Shown: in pieces, positions 36,839 through 47,541 of the stretch
How the letters are laid out: each line of letters opens with the position of its first letter
Numbering within the stretch: the stretch's first letter is position 1
Assembly: GCF_002836735.1 (NCBI RefSeq)
Contig: NZ_PJAS01000052.1
Location: forward strand, 124,001 to 188,000
Reading direction: 5' to 3'
DNA length: 64,000 bases
Source: Psychrobacter sp. 4Bb
GTDB taxonomy: Bacteria; Pseudomonadota; Gammaproteobacteria; Pseudomonadales; Moraxellaceae
Made by a program: the position numbers and the translations under genes
The notes under the pieces: model-generated
Database searches by the model: none
Told to the model about the DNA's origin: nothing
The model's input: the letters and a program-made list of their open reading frames with translations, nothing else

Positions 36839-37047
36839 ATTTTGCGACGTCAGATTTAATCTAGCAAGTATCCCAGAGTGTGCCGCTTGCACTGCTTGAT
36901 AAAAAGTTACTGACACAAATGCGCTGTATATAGTTAACGGTATTGACATCGTACATACGCCATTTGAGATTTTGTATATTAATGATGCATAACAAGCACC
37001 CTGCCATTACTCCATTTTTTATGAATAATCAATATTAAGGTATTTTC

Positions 37048-37464
37048 ATGAAGTACTTACATGCAATGATTAGAACCAACAAACTAGAAGAAACGTTATT
37101 TTTCTATTGTGACCTTATGGGCTTACAACTTCTAAGAAAGAGAGACTCTGAATCAGGCAGATTCAGCTTATATTTTTTAGCAACGCATGAGGGTGCGCCA
37201 GAGATTGAGGTGACACACAACTGGGATGAAAGAGAATATGCCAATGGCGATAATTTTGGGCACTTTGCCTTTAGAGTCGACAACATATACGCACAGTGCG
37301 ACACCTTCATACAGGCAGGGGTCGAGATATTAAGACCACCTAGAGATGGCCATATGGCTTTTGTTAAAGACCCTAACAACATCTCAATTGAGCTGCTACA
37401 AAATGGCGAAGACCTAGAGCCTATTGAGCCTTGGATTTCGATGGAGAATATTGGCAGTTGGTAG
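37048..37464 (+). CDS. glyoxalase I-like VOC-family protein
   Basis: A 138-residue vicinal-oxygen-chelate protein. It aligns with GloA: His5, Glu54, His72 and Glu115 occupy the four metal-ligand positions of E. coli glyoxalase I, and MKYLHAMIRTNKLEETLFFY matches the first repeat. It differs from typical GloA in the C-terminal tail (EDLEPIEPWISMENIGSW) and in several active-site loops, so lactoylglutathione lyase activity is likely but not certain. Single gene. Confidence 0.8.
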   Translation: MKYLHAMIRTNKLEETLFFYCDLMGLQLLRKRDSESGRFSLYFLATHEGAPEIEVTHNWDEREYANGDNFGHFAFRVDNIYAQCDTFIQAGVEILRPPRDGHMAFVKDPNNISIELLQNGEDLEPIEPWISMENIGSW

Positions 37465-37575
37465 GTAAGTGAGGCTGACTAGGCTGATTCATTTTTTGAA
37501 GATAGTGATGATGACACGTATATCACAGTTATAGCGTTTTTAAAATACAATCAAGCTCTAAAAAATGAGGGTAAT

Positions 37576-38346
37576 ATGAAAAAGTTATGCATCGCTACAA
37601 TCGGTATTTTAGGCACTTGCCTACTCTCCACTCATGCAAATGCAGCAAGTTTCGATTGCAATAAAGCGACTACTTGGATAGAAAAAACTATTTGTACGAA
37701 CACTGAATTGTCTGATCTTGACGAAGCTATGGCAAAAAAATATAGAGAAGATATCAACAATGCAGCTAACAACGAAGACAGTGAAGTCTATAGAAACAAT
37801 GTGATTATAGATCAGAAATTATGGCTAACTTTCCAACGCAATACTTGTAAAGATACCGAATGCCTCATTCGTGAGTATACAGAACACATCGAAGAGCAAA
37901 CCAATTACGGTGTGGCTTGGAATTTTTCAGATGAATTAAATTCTTCTGATTTACCGAGCAAAAACGCCTTTGGAGAATTTTCCAAGAATTTCCAGCTTTC
38001 GATCTATAACGTAGATGGTAAGCGCAAAAACACTTTGCAAGACGCAAAAAATACTTTATCGATCAATGAGGTTAATAACAAACCTTACCTTTCTGTGATT
38101 GAAAGTGATTTGGTTTTTACTAACTATCATAGTTGTAGTATTGGAGATAGTATCGCAAAGTGGTCACAAAACCATTGGGTCATTAACGATAATAATCAGC
38201 CAGATGAAACCCTAGAACTACGCTTGTATCCAGCAACTTATAAAGGTAAATCGCATTTGTTATTAAAAGATATTGATGATCAGTTTAGGTGGGGGCGTTG
38301 TGGTGCGCGAGGATATTTTGACGGTATTGTATTAGAGCATGAGTAA
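37576..38346 (+). CDS. DUF1311/LprI-like secreted protein
   Basis: A 256-residue exported protein: signal peptide with cleavage near HANA-ASF, then an LprI-type (DUF1311) domain at about residues 25-110 with the conserved pattern FDCNKATTWIEKTICTN, LSDLDEAMAKKY and CKDTECLIREY. LprI of mycobacteria inhibits lysozyme; most relatives are untested. The C-terminal half (about 115-256) is unassigned and carries further cysteines, so it may be a second domain. Single gene. Confidence 0.75.
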   Translation: MKKLCIATIGILGTCLLSTHANAASFDCNKATTWIEKTICTNTELSDLDEAMAKKYREDINNAANNEDSEVYRNNVIIDQKLWLTFQRNTCKDTECLIREYTEHIEEQTNYGVAWNFSDELNSSDLPSKNAFGEFSKNFQLSIYNVDGKRKNTLQDAKNTLSINEVNNKPYLSVIESDLVFTNYHSCSIGDSIAKWSQNHWVINDNNQPDETLELRLYPATYKGKSHLLLKDIDDQFRWGRCGARGYFDGIVLEHE

Positions 38347-38430
38347 GTGAACAAGATCTCTCTATTCTCTCAGAATAAACATAAGCTGAACTGAAGATCT
38401 AATTTAATAAGTCAATTTTTCATTCTAAAT

Positions 38431-38464
38431 AAAAAAAGACGGCAAGAGATATCCCCTCGCCGTC
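38431..38464 (-). terminator. fadH intrinsic terminator
   Basis: GACGGC / GCCGTC arms extended by mismatched pairs, then seven T on the minus strand, just past the fadH stop. Confidence 0.8.
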
Positions 38465-38491
38465 CATTATTTAACATTCATGCTAAAGAGT

Positions 38492-41030
<2,539 letters not shown>

Positions 41031-42695
41031 ATGACAGATTTCCATACAGGTCTCGGCAAAAACGCCGCCAACCATCAACCACTTACCCCTATTGATTTTA
41101 TCATTCGCAGCGCGCAAGTTTATCCTAATAAGACTGCCATCATCTATGACGACCTAGAACACAATAACCTGACTCAGACATGGCAACAGACCTATACTCG
41201 CTGTCGTCAACTGGCTGATGGCCTGCGCAAGTTGGGTATCGATAAAAATGATACCGTAGCCGTGATGCTGCCAAACACGCCTGCGATGGTCGAATGCGCC
41301 TTTGGTGTGCCGATGTCAGGCGGTGTCCTCTGTACTTTGAACACTCGTCTCGACATCAATGCGCTTACCTTTTGTTTGCAGCATTCCGAAGCGAAGGTCT
41401 TAATCTTAGACAGCGAATTTGCTGAACATGCTGAAATCATCAATGAGACTTTTCCAGACTTAATCGTCATTCACTCAACGGACAAGGCTGTCGATGTCGA
41501 GCGCTTTGGGCACATGAGCTATGAAGCATTAGTAGCCAGTTCAGACAGCCTGAATAACTGGGAGATGCCGAAAGATGAATGGGATGCCATTGCGCTAAAT
41601 TATACCTCTGGGACGACAGGCAAGCCTAAAGGCGTGGTCTATCATCATCGCGGCGCAACTCTCAATGCTATCTCTAATATTTTAGATTGGGACATGCCCA
41701 AGTACCCGATGTATCTGTGGACGCTGCCGCTGTTTCACTGTAACGGCTGGTGCTTTCCGTGGACCATCGCTGAACGTGCTGGAGTCAATGTATGCTTGAG
41801 AAAAATTGATGCTGATTTGATATTGCAGCTGATTGCCAAGCATCAAGTTAGCCATTATTGCTCTGCGCCAGTCGTGCACAATATGATTGCTGGCGGCAAA
41901 CCAGAGTATAAAGAAGCTATCACCCATACGGTCAAAGGTTGGGTCGCGGGTGCACCGCCGTCTGAAACCATGCTGGCTGCAATGGAAGCAATGGGCTTTC
42001 ATATCTCGCATGTCTACGGTCTCACTGAAGTATATGGGCCAGTGACGGTCTGCGCTGAGCAGGAAGAATGGAATGAGCTTGATGTAGCTACCCGTGCCCA
42101 AAAGAAATCACGTCAAGGCGTAACGTCACACTTGATGGCAGGGTTTGAAGTATTTAAGCAAGGTACGACTGAACCAGTCGCCGCTGACGGGGAAGAGATG
42201 GGCGAGCTGGCGCTACGTGGTAATATGGTGATGAAAGGCTATCTAAAAAGCCGCAAGGCTACCGAAGAGGCATTCGCTGATGGCTGGTTCCGTACAGGCG
42301 ATTTGGGCGTCAAATATCCTGATGGCTATATCAAAATTATGGATCGACTCAAAGATATCATCATCTCAGGTGGTGAGAACATCTCTAGTATCGAGGTAGA
42401 AAACGTCTTGTATAAATTACCTGCGATTGAAAGCTGTGCTGTCGTCGCCGCGCCGCATGACAAATGGGGCGAAGTACCTGTCGCCTTTATCGAAATTCAC
42501 GCCGGTAGTACTCTGCAACGTGATACGGTGATGGAACATTGTAGTCAGCACCTAGCAGGTTTTAAAGTGCCGAAATATATTGTCTTTGCAGAAATACCGA
42601 AGACCAGTACCGGTAAAGTGCAAAAATTTGAGCTACGTCAAGCAGCAAAATCATTGGCACACGAAACGCCAAAAGTAACCGCTAGTGTGAAATAA
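41031..42695 (+). CDS. medium-chain acyl-CoA ligase (AMP-forming)
   Basis: ANL-superfamily enzyme of 554 residues, related to AlkK-type medium-chain fatty-acid CoA ligases and to DmdB methylmercaptopropionyl-CoA ligases. [18 protein letters not shown] is the P-loop, HVYGLTEVYGP the A5 motif, WFRTGDLG the adenylation aspartate, and PKTSTGKVQKFELR carries the catalytic C-terminal lysine. FHCNGWCFPWTIAERAG is typical of the group. The choice between medium-chain fatty acid and methylmercaptopropionate cannot be settled by eye. A terminator follows. Confidence 0.85.
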   Translation: MTDFHTGLGKNAANHQPLTPIDFIIRSAQVYPNKTAIIYDDLEHNNLTQTWQQTYTRCRQLADGLRKLGIDKNDTVAVMLPNTPAMVECAFGVPMSGGVLCTLNTRLDINALTFCLQHSEAKVLILDSEFAEHAEIINETFPDLIVIHSTDKAVDVERFGHMSYEALVASSDSLNNWEMPKDEWDAIALNYTSGTTGKPKGVVYHHRGATLNAISNILDWDMPKYPMYLWTLPLFHCNGWCFPWTIAERAGVNVCLRKIDADLILQLIAKHQVSHYCSAPVVHNMIAGGKPEYKEAITHTVKGWVAGAPPSETMLAAMEAMGFHISHVYGLTEVYGPVTVCAEQEEWNELDVATRAQKKSRQGVTSHLMAGFEVFKQGTTEPVAADGEEMGELALRGNMVMKGYLKSRKATEEAFADGWFRTGDLGVKYPDGYIKIMDRLKDIIISGGENISSIEVENVLYKLPAIESCAVVAAPHDKWGEVPVAFIEIHAGSTLQRDTVMEHCSQHLAGFKVPKYIVFAEIPKTSTGKVQKFELRQAAKSLAHETPKVTASVK

Positions 42696-42742
42696 AACGG
42701 CAACTTATTAAGTCATATCATCAATCAACACCCATTAAAAAT

Positions 42743-42770
42743 GGTCAGCGATATATAGCTGACCTTTTTT
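42743..42770 (+). terminator. acyl-CoA ligase terminator
   Basis: GGTCAGC / GCTGACC arms around an AT-rich loop, then six T, 48 bases after the stop. Confidence 0.85.
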
Positions 42771-42789
42771 CGAGTGCTAGCCTATTTAT

Positions 42790-42901
42790 ACTATAGTTGG
42801 TTCAATATAATTTGGAGACAAGGAAGCCAAGTGAAAGTACTACAAATAGTAGACTAAACGAGGCTGACACCGTATCCAATTTATAGAGAACTAACTATAT
42901 T
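42790..42901. repeat. MITE-like dispersed repeat, copy 2
   Basis: About 112 bases bounded by 27-base imperfect terminal inverted repeats (left ACTATAGTTGGTTCAATATA, right reading inward AATATAGTTAGTTCTCTATA, both ending in TTGGA). The interior matches the reverse complement of 2096-2202. The right end coincides with the stop codon of the adjacent YeeE-like gene. Confidence 0.8.
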
Positions 42902-43319
42902 AGCCAAGCTTAGGCTCAAGCCATTGATAAACTAGCATTCCTATAATCATGGCAGGAATAAACACATAGGCTTGCCATTGGCCAGTACCAAGCAATACAA
43001 TTCCTGGTCCTGGACAGATACCAACCAGCCCCCAGCCGATACCGAACAACATCGCACCGATAAGTAATTTTTTATTAATGACAGTTTTGCTTGGCATATC
43101 AATCGGTGTGCCGATCCAGCTGCTTTGTTGACGCTTTGCTAATCGCACACCGAAGAAAGCGACGATCAGACCACCGCCCATCACCAGTGCAAGGGAGATA
43201 TCCCATGCACCAAAGATATCCAAAAACCCTTGTACCTTTACAGGATCGGTCATACCTGATACCAGTAGTCCCAGTCCAAACAGTAGTCCTGCCAGCAATC
43301 CGATTATATTTTTTAGCAT
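42900..43319 (-). CDS. YeeE/YedE-family transporter subunit (GICPGPG half)
   Basis: Membrane protein of 139 residues with four helices, of the half-size DUF6691 type. The motif GICPGPG is the second conserved cysteine site of the TsuA/YeeE thiosulfate and sulfur-compound channel. It is the partner of the gene at 43418 on the same strand; together they correspond to one full-length YeeE. Its stop codon falls in the end of a MITE-like repeat. Confidence 0.88.
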   Translation of the reverse strand: MLKNIIGLLAGLLFGLGLLVSGMTDPVKVQGFLDIFGAWDISLALVMGGGLIVAFFGVRLAKRQQSSWIGTPIDMPSKTVINKKLLIGAMLFGIGWGLVGICPGPGIVLLGTGQWQAYVFIPAMIIGMLVYQWLEPKLG

Positions 43320-43417
43320 CGTCGTATCTCGCTATTATTATTTTTTATTAACCATCATATGTCGTTCGCGCGTGAGCCCGACTATCAGTCTTCATCTGGC
43401 AATAGGCCATGAGTTAG

Positions 43418-43855
43418 CTATAGCAGGCCTAGTACGTGACGACCGATATAAACGGTCACAATCCCAAACAGCATAAAGGTGACGGTCGCTGCCAATGACC
43501 GTGGAGACAGCCGTGCATTACCGCAGATACCATGCCCACTCGTGCATCCTGAACCTAAACGCGTGCCAAAACCGACCAGTAACCCTGCACCAATCAATAA
43601 TGGCACGGAAGTACTGATAGCTACCTCAGGTAGTGGTCTTGCCAACTGATATAGCAGTGGTGAGATGACCAGACCCAGTATAAATAGCACCTGCCACATC
43701 TCTACACGCTTGGGTTTTAGTAGGCTTGAAAAAATGCCACTGATACCTGCTATACGACCGATACCCAGCAGTAAGATAACCGTCGCTACGCCTAGCATCA
43801 GACCCCCAACTAAGGAGATCGACGTAAATGCTTGCCAGTCTATTTGTATGCTCAT
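43418..43855 (-). CDS. YeeE/YedE-family transporter subunit (GSGCTSGHGICG half)
   Basis: Membrane protein of 145 residues with four to five helices, carrying GSGCTSGHGICG, the first conserved cysteine motif of the YeeE/TsuA family, which passes thiosulfate or related sulfur species. Encoded first of the pair, 98 bases upstream of the GICPGPG half. In other bacteria such pairs sit with a persulfide dioxygenase or sulfurtransferase and an ArsR-type regulator; none is adjacent here. Confidence 0.9.
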   Translation of the reverse strand: MSIQIDWQAFTSISLVGGLMLGVATVILLLGIGRIAGISGIFSSLLKPKRVEMWQVLFILGLVISPLLYQLARPLPEVAISTSVPLLIGAGLLVGFGTRLGSGCTSGHGICGNARLSPRSLAATVTFMLFGIVTVYIGRHVLGLL

Positions 43856-43942
43856 AACGGACTACCTAATTAAGTTTATTAAATACACGATCAAATTTTA
43901 ATTTATAAAAATACATTATATTATAAAATATAATAAAAAGGT

Positions 43943-43984
43943 AAAAAAATACTGAACCTAGCATGACACTAATAGTTCAGTATT
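43943..43984 (-). terminator. class V aminotransferase terminator
   Basis: Perfect 10-base arms AATACTGAAC / GTTCAGTATT with a 17-base loop, A run on the left giving T run on the minus strand. Lies 95 bases past the aminotransferase stop. Confidence 0.75.
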
Positions 43985-44078
43985 TTTTATAGCTGTAAAG
44001 ACTATACTGTAAAGGCTTTAAAAAAGACTTAATAAGCTATCACATTACTGTCTTTATCAGCCCTCTTAATTGGTATCT

Positions 44079-45215
44079 TTACTGGCTCAGCACTTTATCA
44101 AGTGCCGTTTCAAAACGCTCTACTGTGCCATCGATATCAGTCAATTTGTCCAAACCAAATAGACCCAAACGGAAAGTTTTGAAGTTATCAGGCTCGCCCA
44201 CTTTCAATGGTACGCCAGCCGCGATTTGCACCCCGATTTCAGCGAACGCACTACCTTTATGTATGTCATCACGATCGGTATAAGAGACGACAACGCCAGG
44301 TGCTTTAAAACCTTCTGCAGCAACGCTCTCAACGCCCTTGGCTTCTAGTACTTCGCGGATACGTTTGCCAAGTGCCCATTGCGCGTCACACAATTTGTCA
44401 AAACCGATTGCTTTGGCTTCATTCACGGCATCACGGAACTGACGTAAGCTGTCTGTCGGCATAGTCGCATGGTACGCATGACCGCCATTTTCGTAAGCAC
44501 GCATGATGTTCAACCATTGCTTTAAGTCGATACTAAAGCTATCAGATTCAGTACTGTCTACTTTTTTGACAGCAGTATCGCTTAGCATGACCAAACCAGC
44601 GCCCGGCGTACTGCTCCAACCTTTTTGCGGTGCGCTAATCAGTACATCGATGCCCAATGCTTTCATATCTAGCCATACACAGCCTGAAGCGATGCAATCA
44701 ATGACTAACAGTCCGCCAACGCTATGCACAGCCTCACTCAACGCTTTGATATAGTCATCTGATAAGATGATGCCCGATGAGGTTTCGACATGCGGCGCAA
44801 ATACCACTGCTGGCTTTTCTTCTTTGATTTTGGCTACAGCAACGTCGATATCGACTGGAGCAAACGGCTTTGGCGACTCACTATCATCAGCACGATTGGC
44901 CGTGAGGACTGTAGATGACTTGGCGATTTTGCCTTTTTCTAAGATTTGCGTCCAACGATAGCTGAACCAACCATTACGAATGATTAGGCAGTCTTCATCA
45001 TTTGCCAACTGACGAGCGACGGCTTCCATACCATAAGTACCAGAACCAGGAACGATCACCACTGCGTCCGCGTTATACACAGATTTTAGATCACTAGATA
45101 GGTCATTCATCACTTGCTGAAAGGCTTTTGACATATGGTTCAGCGCACGATCGGTGTAAACCACTGAATACTCTAATAAGCCGTTTGGATCGATATCTTG
45201 ACGTAATGCAGGCAT
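44079..45215 (-). CDS. class V aminotransferase (alanine-glyoxylate / serine-pyruvate type)
   Basis: PLP enzyme of fold type I, 378 residues. The PLP lysine is Lys198 in SAPQKGWSSTPG; VPGSGTYGMEAVARQL is the phosphate-binding loop and VIDCIASG carries the ring-stacking aspartate. It resembles the alanine-glyoxylate / serine-glyoxylate / aminoethylphosphonate transaminase branch; no neighbouring glyoxylate-cycle or phosphonate genes help to decide. Single gene. Confidence 0.82.
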   Translation of the reverse strand: MPALRQDIDPNGLLEYSVVYTDRALNHMSKAFQQVMNDLSSDLKSVYNADAVVIVPGSGTYGMEAVARQLANDEDCLIIRNGWFSYRWTQILEKGKIAKSSTVLTANRADDSESPKPFAPVDIDVAVAKIKEEKPAVVFAPHVETSSGIILSDDYIKALSEAVHSVGGLLVIDCIASGCVWLDMKALGIDVLISAPQKGWSSTPGAGLVMLSDTAVKKVDSTESDSFSIDLKQWLNIMRAYENGGHAYHATMPTDSLRQFRDAVNEAKAIGFDKLCDAQWALGKRIREVLEAKGVESVAAEGFKAPGVVVSYTDRDDIHKGSAFAEIGVQIAAGVPLKVGEPDNFKTFRLGLFGLDKLTDIDGTVERFETALDKVLSQ

Positions 45216-45577
45216 TGAACACTCCTAGTGTATAGTTAGATAATATGCGACATGGATTAGATAGCGCTATAATCAAGTACTATTATTTTTGATGGTGAGA
45301 TCTTGCGCTGTCTAGAGATGCATTATTTTTAAACAAACAAAAAACAACGGACACTGATGAGGTCTACTAACGTGAAGTTAATATATTTATAGTCATATTA
45401 CGAGCAAACACCAGCACATATCTTGACCTAAGCCATCCATGAGAGCTTGATATTAGCACTGATACTGAAGGTTGACAACGATACGCTCAGGCAACGATAT
45501 GACTTGCGCTATCGAGCATTTATTGGTAGGTATTGATTGATTGATAAGTTTTGATTTATAAAGCCACGATGAAAGCA
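45216..45577. other. 362-base intergenic region
   Basis: Between the starts of the aminotransferase and the end of hemA, both minus. No gene, hairpin or repeat recognised. Confidence 0.4.
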
Positions 45578-46990
45578 TCAATGCCCTCGATGAGCATCTT
45601 GTAGTCCTGACACTACGAAGTCTAGCAACTCACTATCACCTTCGCGTGCGGCTTTGCGCATCAATTTCGATGGCGCATGGGTCAATGTTTGAGTCAAACG
45701 TCGTGATAGCTCAGTGATGATATCTTCTGGACTGACATCGTCTTGTTGCAGCTTAGCAATAGATTCATGCAGCAGCTTATCCACCTGACCTTGAGTACAC
45801 GCACGATACTGCTGAATGTCTTTGCCAACTTGGCGAACCTGAAAGCGGCGATCTATCTCAACCACCAATTGACTGACTAACAGCTCAGCATCCACTGCGG
45901 CTTGGCGACGCTGTTCGATATTACCTGCAATGACATGCTGCAAATCATCGACAGAGTACAGATAAACGTCATCAATACGGCTAATGGTAGAATCAATATC
46001 GCGCGGTACGGCCAAATCTATCATAAGCATCGGCTGATAACGGCGACGCTTGAGCGCTTGTATGGTCATTGTCTTATCAATCAACAAATCCATACTACCA
46101 CTGCAACTGCTAACGATATCAGCTTCCGCCAATACTTGCGGCAATTCTTGTAAGGGTCTAACGTCTACGCGGCGATTAGGGCCACGTAGCTCAGCCGCTA
46201 ATGCTTCGGCGCGTTCGGGGTTACGGTTACAGATAATGACTCGTCCAACCCCTAGGCCTGCGATATGGGTGGCCACCAAGCGATTCATCTCGCCTGCCGC
46301 AACGACCAGTAGAGTACGGCTGGGTAAATCATCAAATATCTGTGTGACTAATTTGGCGGCAGCAAAACTAAGCGATACAGCCTGTGCGCCAACCTGCGTC
46401 TCATTACGCACTCGTTTGGCAGCAGCGAATACTTGATCGATGATCCAGCCGAGCTGATTGCTGAGTACTTTTTGGTCTTGAGCCAGATGCACAGAGTTTT
46501 TGATTTGCCCGAGAATCTGCGGCTCGCCCAGTATCATAGAATCGAGACCAGCCGCTACTCTTAACCAATGAGTCAATGCATGGGTATCACGATGTACATA
46601 GAGATAAGGATCAATATCAACGAGTGGCAATTGCTTGAAGTCAGCCAACCACGTTTTGATTTTGGTAATGTGCGCACTAATCGCAGCAGACGAGATATTC
46701 ATGCTACTACTAAAAGTATTATTGGATGATGATTGGCCAGCAGCTTTGATATCCTGCACATTAGATAATTGTGAGTCAGATAATTGGCTATTAGCGGGCT
46801 GCGACGTTGAAGTTTGCGGCACTAGCGCATAGATTTCGGTGCGGTTACAAGTAGAGACGATCACGCTACCATCAGTAAAGGCTTCTATTTGTTTGAGTGC
46901 GACATTTACATCGTCACCCACAAGCGCCAAGCGCTCTCGCAGAGCGACTGGTGCAGTTTTGTGATTGACCCCAATGACCACTAATCTCAT
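45578..46990 (-). CDS. hemA: glutamyl-tRNA reductase with Ser/Asn-rich insert
   Basis: First enzyme of tetrapyrrole synthesis by the C5 route: reduces glutamyl-tRNA to glutamate-1-semialdehyde. GVNHKTAPVALRERLA and the nucleophile Cys48 in STCNRTEIY are present, as are the NADPH domain around AAGEMNRLVATHIAG and the C-terminal dimerisation helices. At 470 residues it is about 50 longer than E. coli HemA; the excess is a Ser/Asn/Gln-rich insert at about residues 59-107. Divergent from the TPR-lolB-ispE side, as hemA is from lolB in enterics. Confidence 0.96.
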   Translation of the reverse strand: MRLVVIGVNHKTAPVALRERLALVGDDVNVALKQIEAFTDGSVIVSTCNRTEIYALVPQTSTSQPANSQLSDSQLSNVQDIKAAGQSSSNNTFSSSMNISSAAISAHITKIKTWLADFKQLPLVDIDPYLYVHRDTHALTHWLRVAAGLDSMILGEPQILGQIKNSVHLAQDQKVLSNQLGWIIDQVFAAAKRVRNETQVGAQAVSLSFAAAKLVTQIFDDLPSRTLLVVAAGEMNRLVATHIAGLGVGRVIICNRNPERAEALAAELRGPNRRVDVRPLQELPQVLAEADIVSSCSGSMDLLIDKTMTIQALKRRRYQPMLMIDLAVPRDIDSTISRIDDVYLYSVDDLQHVIAGNIEQRRQAAVDAELLVSQLVVEIDRRFQVRQVGKDIQQYRACTQGQVDKLLHESIAKLQQDDVSPEDIITELSRRLTQTLTHAPSKLMRKAAREGDSELLDFVVSGLQDAHRGH

Positions 46991-47541
46991 TATCGATAGA
47001 CCATAAACATGACGCTCAGTTGCCCCTTACGCTATCTTATTATTTTTAAAAGACAGTTTTTGACGACAGCGCTAAAAAGGAAGACCCTAAAAACCGCCTA
47101 TTATATCATTATTGCGGGCTTTAATTAACACTCACCCATCTATGATAACCATATCTCTGTATCTGGTCGCAAATGTAACAAATCAACTACTCATACGATT
47201 TATAAAATCAATAGCTGGGTTTTGACTTATGGTCAATAATATAATGTTAAATCATTCGCTTACTCTATCTTAACTTGTTATATTTCTATAATATTCAGTT
47301 CGACAAACATATCTATATTTAATCATCTTCAGCATCATTCTTTGGTAACGTACTCGCTACTAGTAGCACATTCATATAGTCAGACATGCCAATATCTGAG
47401 TAACACGGATGCTATTGTTTATCTCATCGGTCTACTCTTATAATGTTCGTCATGGGTACATATTGCCAATATTTAACTTAAAATGATTAAAACAAACTTG
47501 CCTTATCTGTGTAGGTAAACCATGGGCGAATACGGCTATCT
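46991..47541. other. 551-base divergent intergenic region
   Basis: Between hemA and the TPR gene. AT-rich, no coding frame. TTGACT at 47222 and TATAAT at 47240 are present but only 12 bases apart, so not a standard promoter pair. Confidence 0.4.

Noticed and set aside
47222-47245. TTGACT ... TATAAT as promoter of the TPR gene
   Set aside because: Spacer is only 12 bases and it lies almost 300 bases from the start.
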